Shown: piece by piece, positions 34,879-42,690 of the stretch
Numbering within the stretch: position 1 is the first letter of the stretch
How the letters are laid out: each line of letters starts with the position of its first letter
Virus record (IMG/VR): IMGVR_UViG_3300023178_000030
Span: 1-64,000 of that record
DNA: 64,000 bases
DNA from: a virus
Direction: 5' to 3' (one strand)
Translations under genes and position numbers: made by a program
The notes under the pieces: generated by a model
Databases searched by the model: none
What the model was told of the DNA's origin: nothing
Seen by the model: only the letters and a program-made list of their open reading frames with translations

Positions 34879-35048
34879 TACCTTTTAAAATCTCAACAAA
34901 AGGTATATACCCAATCGTATATGACTTGTACAAAAGATGGACAAGAACACCAACAGAAAACTATGTTGAAGATTACCTTGCAAAGTCAGTAGATAGAAAA
35001 GACTATGCTTGTAGAGTAAAATATCTCAAAAGTAAAAGTTTATTTTAA
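34875..35048 (+). CDS. Small hypothetical protein (57 aa)
   Basis: ATG 34875 overlaps the preceding TGA, and GGGGG precedes it. The product has KGIYPIVYDLYKRWTRTPTE and DYACRVKYLKSKSLF, a compact helical basic protein. No family is recognised. It ends a mini-operon of three small genes before a promoter. Confidence 0.5.
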   Translation: MIPFKISTKGIYPIVYDLYKRWTRTPTENYVEDYLAKSVDRKDYACRVKYLKSKSLF

Positions 35049-35073
35049 TATAAGTAGTTGATGTAGCACAAAC

Positions 35074-35103
35074 TTGACAAAACATATATCATTGTTGTAT
35101 AAT
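35074..35103 (+). promoter_or_regulatory. Sigma70-like promoter
   Basis: TTGACA 35074-35079, an 18-bp spacer and TATAAT 35098-35103. It drives the 75-aa gene at 35132, with a leader containing AAAGAGAG. Confidence 0.8.
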
Positions 35104-35131
35104 GATGTCATTACTGTAAAGAGAGTTTACT

Positions 35132-35359
35132 ATGTCAACATTACAAACTGTGACACCTGAAGGTCAGAAATTTCTTGACGAATGTTATAGATTTTTAGGC
35201 CCAGAGGGTAAATTCAACATTAATGCAACTAAAGAAGAAATCTTTGATGCAACAAACCAACGAATGAAAGATGTTACATATGTTCCATTCATTGGTGATG
35301 CAGTCGATAGATTTATCGTCAGAGATATTATAAGTAAATCAAGAAGAATCAAAACTTGA
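35132..35359 (+). CDS. Small phage protein, paralogue of the gene at 55789
   Basis: The 75-aa protein has FLDECYRFLGPEGKFNINAT and later VPFIGDAVDRFIVRDI. The protein at 55789 has FANYCYDFYGKNGTFELNYT and later GGGDSIDRERVRIEM, so the two share order, length and motifs. Both have their own strong sigma70-like promoter, suggesting early, independent expression. Function unknown; a host-takeover factor is a reasonable guess. Confidence 0.65.
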   Translation: MSTLQTVTPEGQKFLDECYRFLGPEGKFNINATKEEIFDATNQRMKDVTYVPFIGDAVDRFIVRDIISKSRRIKT

Positions 35360-35384
35360 CATATTTAATATGTTTTGTTATACT
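35356..35384 (+). promoter_or_regulatory. Sigma70-like promoter upstream of bS21
   Basis: TTGACA 35356-35361, a 17-bp spacer and TATACT 35379-35384. It overlaps the stop of the preceding gene. The bS21 ATG follows at 35405 with an AAAGAGG site. Confidence 0.8.
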
Positions 35385-35404
35385 TTAATTTTTGAAAGAG
35401 GAAT

Positions 35405-35668
35405 ATGAAAGAAAACAAATACAGACACAATCCATCTAAACCTAAAGGTATCATACGAGGTATTCGTGTAGATGTTAAAGGTGATGATGTAACTGGTGCA
35501 TTAAGAGTTTTAAAGAAACGAGTTGCAAAAGGTGGTATCTTACAAGATATCAGAGATAAAAGTTTTTTTGAATCTAAAGGAACAAAACGCAGAAAGATGG
35601 AAGCTGCTGGTGCTAGAAGATTTCAAAGAAAAATGGAAAAACTAAAGTCTTTAGGTTATGGCAGGTAA
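35405..35668 (+). CDS. rpsU: Ribosomal protein bS21 homologue
   Basis: The 87-aa basic protein contains VTGALRVLKKRVAKGGILQDIRDKSFFESKG followed by RRKMEAAGARRFQRKMEK. This matches bS21 (A-L-R-x-x-K-x-x-x-x-K-x-G-x-L-x-x-x-R, then the basic C-terminal helix). bS21 sits near the anti-Shine-Dalgarno site in the 30S platform, and phage copies may replace the host protein to bias initiation. It has about 20 extra N-terminal residues and its own promoter. It overlaps the next gene by 11 bp. Confidence 0.88.
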   Translation: MKENKYRHNPSKPKGIIRGIRVDVKGDDVTGALRVLKKRVAKGGILQDIRDKSFFESKGTKRRKMEAAGARRFQRKMEKLKSLGYGR

Positions 35669-36131
35669 AAGAAAAATGTCTCCTGAACAAAGGGAGGCCG
35701 CAATTGAGAGATTGAGAATTGCAAGAGAAAAGCGATTAAAAGAAAATCCACCAGAATATAAATCTATTCATCCATCTGTTCTTGCAAGAGATGAAGATGA
35801 CCCATTTTCATTTAAGAATGTAAAAGAATATATTAAAGTTCAGAAAGAAGCTTTGCGTTCAGAAAAGAGTTCTTTAATGAGAGATAGAAACTTACAAAGA
35901 ATATCTGATATAGAAGGTTACATTAGAATGTTAAACAGTTATCTATCTGATGGTATATGGGTAAGTAATTATGTCGGCCCTGAAGAAAATAGAAAAGTTA
36001 TTTGGAAGTGTATTGCACCTGCATACAATGATGATGGTAGTATAAAAAGAGTTGTAAATGTATACTATGAAGATATTGATGCAGTATGGACAAAAGAAAT
36101 GGATTACGATTATTACTCTAATAATTCTTGA
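35658..36131 (+). CDS. Conserved hypothetical protein (157 aa)
   Basis: The N-terminus is basic and helical (KMSPEQREAAIERLRIAREKR), then SIHPSVLARDEDDPFSFKNVKEYI, and the end is acidic and tyrosine-rich. Similar proteins are present in marine T4-like phages next to rnh. It overlaps the bS21 gene by 11 bp, so translation may be coupled. Confidence 0.65.
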   Translation: MAGKRKMSPEQREAAIERLRIAREKRLKENPPEYKSIHPSVLARDEDDPFSFKNVKEYIKVQKEALRSEKSSLMRDRNLQRISDIEGYIRMLNSYLSDGIWVSNYVGPEENRKVIWKCIAPAYNDDGSIKRVVNVYYEDIDAVWTKEMDYDYYSNNS

Positions 36132-36165
36132 CGCATATATATAATTGAAGTGATTGGAATATAAA

Positions 36166-37026
36166 ATGATATTAGTTGATACAAACCAAGTGATGATATC
36201 TAATTTGATGATGCAAATTAGTGCATCTAAAAATAATGATATTGAAGAAGATTTAGTTCGACATATGACACTTAATTCTATAAGGACATATCGTTCTAAA
36301 TTTAATGAAAGATTTGGTGAAATTGTATTATGTTATGATAATAGAAAAGTATGGCGTAGAGAAGTATTTCCTAATTATAAATTCAATCGTAAGAAAGATA
36401 GAGAAAAGTCTGAACACGATTGGAATTTAATTTTTGAAACATTTACGAATATTCGTAGTGAATTGAAAGAAGTATTTCCTTACAAAGTTATTGAAGTCGA
36501 AGGTGCAGAAGCCGATGACATCATTGCAACAGTTGTTAGTGATGTCAATAAAAGAGGTGGTCTGGAACAAGTTTTGATATTATCAAGTGACAAAGATTTC
36601 ATTCAACTACAAAAACACTCATTTGTAAAACAATACAGTCCAATGGCAAAGAAATTTGTTAATGGTATGAATCCTTTAACTTATATAAAAGAACATATAA
36701 TTAAGGGAGATAGAAGTGATGGTATACCTAACTTTTTATCACCAGACAATTGTTTTGTAGATGGTTTAAGACAGAAACCTATTACAAAGAAAAAACTGAG
36801 CACTTGGGTTGAATTAGAACCAGATGAGTTTTGTAGTAATGAAACTATTTTGAGAAACTATCAAAGAAATAGAACACTAATTGATTTTGACTATATACCA
36901 GAAGAAATACAAACAAAGATTATGAAAGAATTTGATAAGAAGCCTGTTGGTGATAGAAGTAAAATATTGAATTATTTCATATCTAAAAAATTAAAAAATT
37001 TAATTCAAGATATTGGAGACTTTTAA
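36166..37026 (+). CDS. rnh: RNase H / 5'-3' exonuclease (FEN-1 family)
   Basis: It removes RNA primers and flap DNA. MILVDTNQVM supplies the first acidic residue, and VEGAEADDIIATVV and ILSSDKDFIQL are the FEN metal motifs; GDRSDGIPNF is the third acidic cluster. I chose ATG 36166, since TTG 36154 adds four residues with no better ribosome-binding site. At 286 aa it is slightly shorter than T4 RNase H (305 aa). Confidence 0.93.
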   Translation: MILVDTNQVMISNLMMQISASKNNDIEEDLVRHMTLNSIRTYRSKFNERFGEIVLCYDNRKVWRREVFPNYKFNRKKDREKSEHDWNLIFETFTNIRSELKEVFPYKVIEVEGAEADDIIATVVSDVNKRGGLEQVLILSSDKDFIQLQKHSFVKQYSPMAKKFVNGMNPLTYIKEHIIKGDRSDGIPNFLSPDNCFVDGLRQKPITKKKLSTWVELEPDEFCSNETILRNYQRNRTLIDFDYIPEEIQTKIMKEFDKKPVGDRSKILNYFISKKLKNLIQDIGDF

Positions 37027-37027
37027 G

Positions 37028-37489
37028 ATGGCAGTACAAAACTACACACCCTTAATTTCTGAAGTATTAACGAAAGTTAATAATGCAAAAGTTAAAGACA
37101 AAAAAATTAAAGTGTTACAAGAACACGATTCACAAGCGTTAAGAATGATTATCAAATCATCTTTCGATCCAAAGATAGAATGGATAGTTCCTAAAGGTGA
37201 AGTTCCTTACATTAAGAACGAAGCACCTGAAGGAACTGAACATACTCTATTATCAAAAGAAGCTAAAAAGTTATATCGTTTCATTAAAGGTGGTGACGAT
37301 AAAACACCTATCTTCAAAAGAGAACAAATGTTTATTCAAATGTTAGAAGGTCTACATGATTCTGAAGCACAAGTTGTAATCAATGCAAAAGATAAAAGAT
37401 TACATCAAGTTTATAAAGGTTTATCAGAGAATGTAGTCAAAGAAGCGTTTGGTTGGAACGATAACTATATGCAAGAGGTGAAAAAATGA
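37028..37489 (+). CDS. Conserved T4-like phage protein (DUF6433-like)
   Basis: The ATG at 37028, one base after the rnh stop, is preferred over TTG 37013. The segments LQEHDSQALRMIIKSSFDPKIEW, KREQMFIQMLEGLHDSEAQ and KDKRLHQVYKGLSENVVKEAF match a conserved marine T4-like family whose role is unknown. It overlaps the peroxiredoxin gene by 4 bp. Confidence 0.65.
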   Translation: MAVQNYTPLISEVLTKVNNAKVKDKKIKVLQEHDSQALRMIIKSSFDPKIEWIVPKGEVPYIKNEAPEGTEHTLLSKEAKKLYRFIKGGDDKTPIFKREQMFIQMLEGLHDSEAQVVINAKDKRLHQVYKGLSENVVKEAFGWNDNYMQEVKK

Positions 37490-38070
37490 TAGGAAAAACT
37501 ATACCTGGCGTATTTTTGTATATGAGAGTAAGAGATGAATCTATTGGTGGAGATAATCCATACAAATGGGAACATAGATTTACTCACAATATTTTCAAAG
37601 ATAAACGAGTTGTATTGTTTAGTTTGCCTGGTGCATTTACACCAACTTGTTCAACATTTCAATTACCAAACTTTGAAAAGTTATATGACTTTTATATGAA
37701 AGAAGGTATTGACGAAATTTATTGTATGTCAGTAAATGATGCATTTGTTATGAACGCATGGGCAAAAGCTCAAGAAATCAAAAATGTAAAAGTATTACCT
37801 GATGGTAATGGACAATTTACTAGATTAATGGGTATGTTAGTTGATAAACATAATCTAGGTTTTGGTATGAGGTCTTGGAGATATGCGTGTGTGATTGATA
37901 ATAATAAAATAAAATTATGGTTTGAAGAGCCTGGTTTCAAAGATATTGCAGAAGATGATCCATATGGTGAAACAGACCCTGAACATATTCTAAAATCAAT
38001 CATGGAAGAAAATGAAAAAGAATATCCTCACATAAGTGAATTCACAACAGAAGGAGAAAAGTATACATGA
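37486..38070 (+). CDS. Peroxiredoxin-like protein (Prx5/AhpC-TSA fold)
   Basis: LFSLPGAFTPTCSTFQLP contains the PxxxTxxC peroxidatic site (P48, T52, C55). IDEIYCMSVNDAFVMNAWAK and VLPDGNGQFTRLMG are typical of Prx5-like enzymes. It would reduce peroxides with glutaredoxin or thioredoxin, and the window encodes a glutaredoxin domain in NrdB. A second cysteine at about 85 (YCMSV) could be resolving. The gene overlaps both neighbours by 4 bp. Confidence 0.88.
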   Translation: MIGKTIPGVFLYMRVRDESIGGDNPYKWEHRFTHNIFKDKRVVLFSLPGAFTPTCSTFQLPNFEKLYDFYMKEGIDEIYCMSVNDAFVMNAWAKAQEIKNVKVLPDGNGQFTRLMGMLVDKHNLGFGMRSWRYACVIDNNKIKLWFEEPGFKDIAEDDPYGETDPEHILKSIMEENEKEYPHISEFTTEGEKYT

Positions 38071-38528
38071 AGTTAAGTAAAAATTTCTCATTACATGAGA
38101 TGACAAAGTCAGAAACAGCGTTAAGAAAAGGACTTGACAATACGCCTGGTGAAACTGAAGAAAATAATTTAAAAGCATTATGCGAAAATGTTTTACAAAA
38201 AGTCAGAGATGAGTTTGGCCCTACAAAAGTTAATTCTGGTTTTAGACACCCAGATGTAAATTCAGCTGTTGGTGGTTCAAAGACATCAGATCATTGCAAA
38301 GGTATGGCCGCAGATATAGAAGTACCTGGCGTTGCAAATGGTGATCTAGCTCAATGGATTGTTGACAACTGTGAATTCAGACAAGTAATCCTAGAGTTCT
38401 ATACACCAGGCATACCAGATTCAGGTTGGGTTCATGTATCATACAATCCTGATGACAATAAGAAACAAATCTTAACTGCAATGCGTGAAAACGGTAGAAC
38501 AGTTTACAAGGTAGGTTTAATCAAATAA
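38067..38528 (+). CDS. Peptidase M15-type endolysin
   Basis: This is a zinc D-Ala-D-Ala carboxypeptidase-like murein hydrolase. VNSGFRHPDVNSAVGG, then SDHCKGMAADIE (first His and Asp ligands) and GWVHVSY (second His) form the M15 active site. At 153 aa it is a single domain without a signal peptide, so it would rely on the holin. Coupled to the peroxiredoxin gene by ATGA overlap. A hairpin follows. Confidence 0.88.
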   Translation: MKLSKNFSLHEMTKSETALRKGLDNTPGETEENNLKALCENVLQKVRDEFGPTKVNSGFRHPDVNSAVGGSKTSDHCKGMAADIEVPGVANGDLAQWIVDNCEFRQVILEFYTPGIPDSGWVHVSYNPDDNKKQILTAMRENGRTVYKVGLIK

Positions 38529-38534
38529 CACTAT

Positions 38535-38587
38535 AAGGGTCAGTCTTTCTTTTCTCTCTCAACTCTCTCTATATGAGATTGACCCTT
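38535..38587 (+). other. Hairpin with long pyrimidine-rich loop
   Basis: AAGGGTCAGTCT (38535-38546) pairs with AGATTGACCCTT (38576-38587): 12 pairs with one G-U. The 29-nt loop is nearly all C and U (CTCTCTC twice). No good T-run follows, so it is a poor terminator. It may be a processing site or an RNA that pairs with GGAGAG-type ribosome-binding sites. Confidence 0.5.
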
Positions 38588-38609
38588 CCTTTACTCTTTA
38601 GGTGATAAT

Positions 38610-39020
38610 ATGAATTATATTAACATTACTGGTGGTAAAAAATATCAAAGAGATATTGCACTAAAAGTAATTCGTTATATGATTTATGTATTGCTTCCAA
38701 AAATAAAAGTCATTGATATTGAAGTTGTTTTCAAAACAATTAAAGAATCTTATGGTTATGCAACACAATTAGACAATAGAGAATTTGAAATCGAGTTAGA
38801 TAAAAATGTTTCTATTGTAGAATTAGTTGAAACATTATGTCATGAGATGGTTCACATTCGACAATATGTTAGAAAAAAACTAAATGATTCAGGTACTAAA
38901 TGGGATAATCAACAAATAAATTCAGAAGAAATAGACTATCATGACTTGCCGTGGGAGAAAGAAGCCTATAATTTAGAAGAAAAACTCACACAAATGGTAT
39001 GGGATAACTATGTTATTTGA
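38610..39020 (+). CDS. Zincin-like metalloprotease-family protein
   Basis: ETLCHEMVHIRQY near residue 77 is an HExxH zinc motif. DLPWEKEAYNLEEKL downstream provides a likely third ligand glutamate. At 136 aa it is the size of small phage SprT- or DUF-type zincins. It lies beside the endolysin, but cell-wall or protein substrates cannot be distinguished. Confidence 0.7.
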   Translation: MNYINITGGKKYQRDIALKVIRYMIYVLLPKIKVIDIEVVFKTIKESYGYATQLDNREFEIELDKNVSIVELVETLCHEMVHIRQYVRKKLNDSGTKWDNQQINSEEIDYHDLPWEKEAYNLEEKLTQMVWDNYVI

Positions 39021-39021
39021 T

Positions 39022-39090
39022 AAGTCCTTGATTTTAAACAAATCTTTTTTGGTATTTTGTATTGACAACAAGTCAATTTTCTGTCATAAT
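39022..39090 (+). promoter_or_regulatory. Sigma70-like promoter with conserved upstream box (copy 3)
   Basis: AAGTCCTTGATTTTAAAC begins at 39022. TTGACA lies at 39062-39067 and, after 17 bp, an extended -10 TGT then CATAAT at 39085-39090. Box-to-minus-35 distance is 40 bp. From the box to the -35 it is nearly identical to copy 2. Confidence 0.82.
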
Positions 39091-39121
39091 ATTCATATAT
39101 TAATAAGAAAGAGAGAATATT

Positions 39122-39385
39122 ATGAAAAAAATAACAAAAAAAATGAGTGAACTAGGTGGTTGGATAGGTATGATATTGATTCATAGTGCAACATTACCAA
39201 CATCAGTTAGTGTAATATTAGGTAAATCAACTAACTTACCACCACTTAACATGGTATTGTTAATATGGACTGGATTGTTCTTATTTTTATTAAGAGCCAT
39301 TCAGAGAAAAGATACATTATACATTGTATCAAATTCTGTTGGATTTTTCTTCAACACAATTTTATTATCATTAATCGTTTACTAA
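39122..39385 (+). CDS. Small multi-span membrane protein (87 aa)
   Basis: Three hydrophobic segments are visible: GGWIGMILIHSATLPTSVSV, MVLLIWTGLFLFLLRAI and IVSNSVGFFFNTILLSLIVY. The pattern TLPTSV, then a conserved N in the last span, loosely recalls SemiSWEET/PQ-loop half transporters, but this is uncertain. It is the first gene after a strong promoter module, so it is likely early-expressed. Confidence 0.6.
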   Translation: MKKITKKMSELGGWIGMILIHSATLPTSVSVILGKSTNLPPLNMVLLIWTGLFLFLLRAIQRKDTLYIVSNSVGFFFNTILLSLIVY

Positions 39386-39396
39386 AGGAGAGAGAT

Positions 39397-39585
39397 ATGT
39401 TACCAATTATACCAGAAAGACTTATTGGAATAGATAAAAATTTTGTTGCATACAAATATATTGCAGATGCAATTAAGTTGTTAGAACAACAAATTAAAAA
39501 AGAATCTGATCCTGAAAAAAAGAAAAATTATATTTTTCAACAATCAGAGTTAGATAAATTTCTTAACAAAGAATTTCCATACTAG
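39397..39585 (+). CDS. Small hypothetical protein (62 aa)
   Basis: The true start is ATG 39397 with AAAGGAGAG upstream. The product begins MLPIIPERLIGIDKNFVAYK and has a helical charged body (KLLEQQIKKESDPEKKKNY). It follows the membrane protein in the same operon. No family is recognised. Confidence 0.65.
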   Translation: MLPIIPERLIGIDKNFVAYKYIADAIKLLEQQIKKESDPEKKKNYIFQQSELDKFLNKEFPY

Positions 39586-39593
39586 GAGTTATC

Positions 39594-39734
39594 ATGTTAA
39601 AATTTATTGTAGGTATTTTAATTGGTATCACTATCTCAACAAACTATCCATCTGTTGGTAGTGATTTGGCAAATGTGTTTTATAATCTTTTTAATGAAAT
39701 AAAAGAAGATTTAGAGATAGAGGAGAATGTATAA
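39594..39734 (+). CDS. Small membrane-anchored peptide (46 aa)
   Basis: AGGAG lies 6 bp before ATG 39594. The product begins MLKFIVGILIGITISTNYPS (a membrane span or signal anchor) and ends in an acidic helix (NEIKEDLEIEENV). The stop overlaps the next start (TAATG), which supports it as a gene. Confidence 0.55.
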   Translation: MLKFIVGILIGITISTNYPSVGSDLANVFYNLFNEIKEDLEIEENV

Positions 39735-39988
39735 TGTTTCTAGTAAAAATGGAATTAACATCAATTAAGGGTAAAGAAACTTTTTATCAATATTTTACTA
39801 TTAGTAGAAAAATTTCTGACGAAGAAATTATTAAAGTAATTTATGATGATAGAGTTACAATGGATTTTGAATCTTATATTCTCAATAATAAATTTAGAAT
39901 TAATGTTGCAAGGGTTGACAAAGTACATGGCAATGATGTACACTATCTAAATAGATATGGAGTTATAGAGGGTTCAAAAATATGTTAA
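39734..39988 (+). CDS. Hypothetical protein (84 aa)
   Basis: A mixed alpha/beta protein (KMELTSIKGKETFYQYFTIS, DEEIIKVIYDDRVTM). Start overlaps the previous stop, and the end overlaps the SleB-like gene by 7 bp. No family recognised. Coupling suggests a shared operon with the cell-wall hydrolase. Confidence 0.6.
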   Translation: MFLVKMELTSIKGKETFYQYFTISRKISDEEIIKVIYDDRVTMDFESYILNNKFRINVARVDKVHGNDVHYLNRYGVIEGSKIC

Positions 39989-40494
39989 AAGAATTAATAC
40001 TATCAACATTGTTGTATACACCTGTTGTAGATTCTGATGACTTGCATAAAGAAATATCTTGCATGACACATAATGTATATCATGAGGCTAGAAATCAAGG
40101 AACGGCAGGTAGACTTGCAGTTATGGCTGTAACAATCAATAGAGTAAATGACGAAAGATTTCCAAATACAATTTGTGATGTCGTTTACGAAGGTGAACAT
40201 AGAAAACACCCAACAGAAGATAGATTGAAACCTATTATTAATAGATGTCAGTTTAGTTGGTATTGTGATGGTTTACCTGACAGTATAAAGTATCCACAAA
40301 TCTGGCATGAGATTTACACACTTGCAGAAAAAGTAGTTGAAGGTGAATACAGAGTTCCTGACATTACTGATGGTGCAACACACTATCATGCAGATTATGT
40401 TTACCCATCTTGGGCAGATACTAAAACAAAAACTATTGAAATACAAGATCATATTTTTTATCGTTGGGAACAAAATACTAAAAAAGATTTTTGA
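39982..40494 (+). CDS. SleB-like cell wall hydrolase (first copy)
   Basis: The Hydrolase_2 (SleB) pattern is clear: CMTHNVYHEARNQGTAGRLAVM with the catalytic Glu, then VNDERFPNTICDVVYEG, CQFSWYCDG and THYHADYVYPSW. These enzymes act on peptidoglycan glycan strands. At 170 aa with a weak hydrophobic N-terminus. A second copy lies at 56230. In a phage it could be part of lysis or local wall opening during DNA entry. Confidence 0.82.
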   Translation: MLKELILSTLLYTPVVDSDDLHKEISCMTHNVYHEARNQGTAGRLAVMAVTINRVNDERFPNTICDVVYEGEHRKHPTEDRLKPIINRCQFSWYCDGLPDSIKYPQIWHEIYTLAEKVVEGEYRVPDITDGATHYHADYVYPSWADTKTKTIEIQDHIFYRWEQNTKKDF

Positions 40495-40520
40495 AATATT
40501 AATTGAAATGAGAGGTAAGT

Positions 40521-40859
40521 ATGAGTGAATCAAATTGTTACTTTACAAGGTCAAATTATTTTGGGCCAAGAAATAAGTCAGGATATCATTATTATATAAC
40601 TGAATGTAATTGTAGAAATAAACATGAAATTGGTGAGTTAAATCTTGCTGGAAAAAATTATCTCTACAAAAACAAAAAAGGTAAAATTGTTGTTGGTTAT
40701 CATTCTTTTACAAATGATGGTGAAGAAAATCCATTATATAAAAAAATTGCAAAAATACAGTATGATGTTTTTAAAAAAATATTTAAAGGTGATAAAAGTT
40801 TTTTGGCTACAAAACCTTTTTATGAAAAAGTTGATGAATTAGTTAGAGAGAAGATATGA
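40521..40859 (+). CDS. Hypothetical protein (112 aa)
   Basis: It has a beta-rich, cysteine-containing first half (CYFTRSNYFGPRNKSGYHYY, ITECNCRNKHEIGELN) and a lysine-rich helical end. AGAGG precedes the ATG. It overlaps the next gene by 4 bp. No recognised family. Confidence 0.6.
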   Translation: MSESNCYFTRSNYFGPRNKSGYHYYITECNCRNKHEIGELNLAGKNYLYKNKKGKIVVGYHSFTNDGEENPLYKKIAKIQYDVFKKIFKGDKSFLATKPFYEKVDELVREKI

Positions 40860-41413
40860 ATTATTTTATATTAGATGAAGATATTAGAAAAGCCGCACAG
40901 TATCATTTAGATAAACACATTGTAAAGATGCCTACTGAAACAATGCAGTTACTAGGAACTGCACATAGAATGATTGATGGTAATGTTTATGTCACTTGGA
41001 ACAAAAGAGGTGCAAGAATGACAAAGTATTATCTTAATGATGGTAGACAAGATATCATTTCTAAATGTGGTCATCACAAACATCCATGTCAAATATGGTT
41101 ACAAGAATCAGCAGATAACTACGATTGGTTGTTTGAATTTATGTTAGAGTTATGTAAAGAATACACATATCGTTATGGAAAGATTCATGGTGTAGAAAAG
41201 AAATCTTATCTATATAAAGATGCACCAAAGAATTTACCTAGAATTGGTTTGACACCATTTAAGATTGCAATACAACATCAAGACATCAAAGACGAATTTG
41301 CAATACATAAAAATGTTGTTAAAGCTTACAGAGAATACTATATATTATATAAGAAACATATTGCAAAGTGGACTAAAAGGCAAATACCAAACTGGTTTAT
41401 ACCACAGACATAG
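40856..41413 (+). CDS. Conserved T4-like phage protein (185 aa)
   Basis: AAQYHLDKHIVKMPTETMQLLGTAHR followed by CGHHKHPCQIWLQES is the hallmark of a family widespread in large marine phages, sometimes labelled as a pyrimidine-dimer-glycosylase-like or DNA-binding protein. I cannot confirm a catalytic residue set. The conserved His/Cys cluster may bind metal. Coupled to the previous gene by ATGA overlap. Confidence 0.65.
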   Translation: MNYFILDEDIRKAAQYHLDKHIVKMPTETMQLLGTAHRMIDGNVYVTWNKRGARMTKYYLNDGRQDIISKCGHHKHPCQIWLQESADNYDWLFEFMLELCKEYTYRYGKIHGVEKKSYLYKDAPKNLPRIGLTPFKIAIQHQDIKDEFAIHKNVVKAYREYYILYKKHIAKWTKRQIPNWFIPQT

Positions 41414-41422
41414 GAGAATACT

Positions 41423-41596
41423 ATGAAAGTAATAACTCAAGAGGAAATTTTTAGAAAAGAAATTGCAAGTTTAAATAAACAATATTATGATGCACTCAAA
41501 CGAATTAAACAGTTAACAAAAGAGAATCATGATTTAAAACACAATATAATTCGTTCAAGGAAGAAAGGAAAAAATGCCGACTTACAAATTTTATGA
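41423..41596 (+). CDS. Small coiled-coil protein (57 aa)
   Basis: AGGAG lies 6 bp before ATG 41423. The product is a basic helix (EEIFRKEIASLNKQYYDALK, KQLTKENHDLKH), and TGA 41594-41596 lies 23 bp inside the next gene. It may be a small DNA-associated or regulatory peptide. No family is recognised. Confidence 0.6.
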   Translation: MKVITQEEIFRKEIASLNKQYYDALKRIKQLTKENHDLKHNIIRSRKKGKNADLQIL

Positions 41597-41885
41597 TTCA
41601 GAAACAAAAGAAACATTTGAAGACTTTCTATCAATATCTACTAAAGACGAATTGTTAGAAAAGAATCCACACATAAAACAATTACCAACATCTTTTGGTA
41701 TTGTATCAGGTGTGGGTACAATACAAGGTAAAACTTCCCAAGGATTTAAAGAAGTCTTATCTAAAATATCAGAAGCACATCCTGATAGTCCACTTGCACA
41801 ATCACATGGTACTAATAAAAGTATTAAAGATATAAAAACTCAAGCAGTTTTAAACAAACATAGAAAGAAATGGAAGAATCAATAA
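41574..41885 (+). CDS. FmdB-like fold protein without cysteines (103 aa)
   Basis: MPTYKFYDSETKETFEDFLSIS is the start of FmdB-type regulatory zinc ribbons, but the cysteine knuckles are missing. The C-terminal GFKEVLSKISEAHPDSPLAQ is conserved in marine T4-like relatives as I remember them. An AAGGAAAAA site precedes the ATG. A complex hairpin begins one base after the stop. Confidence 0.65.
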   Translation: MPTYKFYDSETKETFEDFLSISTKDELLEKNPHIKQLPTSFGIVSGVGTIQGKTSQGFKEVLSKISEAHPDSPLAQSHGTNKSIKDIKTQAVLNKHRKKWKNQ

Positions 41886-41973
41886 CAGAGAGGACAATCG
41901 AGATTTACTTCAGCACCCTCAACTAGAGAAAGTAAGCTGTGAAGCCTCTCCGATTATGTCCTCTCTCTTTTTT
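41886..41973 (+). ncRNA. Long structured RNA element ending in a T-run
   Basis: GAGAGGACA (41888-41896) pairs with TGTCCTCTC (41957-41965). After a small internal loop, TC/GA and GAGA/TCTC (41900-41903 with 41947-41950) extend the rod. CTT/AAG and CAGC/GCTG (41908-41914 with 41936-41944, with a TG bulge) close a 21-nt loop. A run of T follows at 41968-41973. It is far more elaborate than other terminators here and may be a stable small RNA as well as a terminator before phoH. Confidence 0.65.
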
Positions 41974-41991
41974 AAAGGAAGTATAATATAA

Positions 41992-42690
41992 ATGGCAAAA
42001 GCAAAAGATATAAAACTAGATCAAATGGTTACAGTTAAACCAATAACTGATAATCAAAAATTAGCATTTGAATCATACGAAGAAGGTAAAAACTTATTTC
42101 TGTATGGTGCGGCTGGAACTGGTAAAACATTTGTATCATTGTATCTTGCATTACAAGATGTATTAAGTTATGATAACAATTACGAATGTGTTTATCTGGT
42201 TCGTAGTGCAGTACCTACAAGAGAAATAGGATTCTTGCCTGGCGATGAAGAAGATAAAACTGCATTATTTCAGATACCATATCAAAACATGGTACGATTT
42301 ATGTTTGAACAACCAAACGAAATTGCATTTATGCAGTTATATGATAGATTAAAAAATCAAGGAAGTCTTTATTTTTTGACTACATCATTCTTAAGAGGTA
42401 TTACATTAGACAATGCAATAATTATTGTAGATGAATGTCAGAATCTAAACTTCCACGAATTGGATTCTATAACAACTAGAGTTGGACAAGACAGTAAAAT
42501 AATATTCTGTGGAGATTTCTTTCAATCAGATTTAACAAAACAAAGTGATAGAGATGGAATGTCTAGATTTTTAAGAATATTAGAATCAATGGAACAATTT
42601 GAAAACATTGAATTTTCAGTTGGCGATATCGTTCGCTCTGGATTTGTAAGAGATTATTTAATTAACAAAATAAAATTAGGAATAGAATAA
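41992..42690 (+). CDS. phoH: PhoH-like ATPase
   Basis: A P-loop ATPase of the PhoH family. Walker A GAAGTGKTF begins near residue 39. Walker B lies in AIIIVDECQNL, followed by GQDSKIIFCGDFFQSDL. At 232 aa it is the compact marine T4-like form. The function in infection is unknown, and RNA-related roles are suspected. An AAAGGAAG site lies 11 bp upstream, downstream of the structured RNA. Confidence 0.92.
   Translation: MAKAKDIKLDQMVTVKPITDNQKLAFESYEEGKNLFLYGAAGTGKTFVSLYLALQDVLSYDNNYECVYLVRSAVPTREIGFLPGDEEDKTALFQIPYQNMVRFMFEQPNEIAFMQLYDRLKNQGSLYFLTTSFLRGITLDNAIIIVDECQNLNFHELDSITTRVGQDSKIIFCGDFFQSDLTKQSDRDGMSRFLRILESMEQFENIEFSVGDIVRSGFVRDYLINKIKLGIE

Noticed and set aside
36128-36165. Sigma70 promoter before rnh (TTGACG ... 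TATAAT)
   Set aside because: The spacing is only 6 bp to TATAAT or 26 bp to TATAAA, outside workable spacer lengths.
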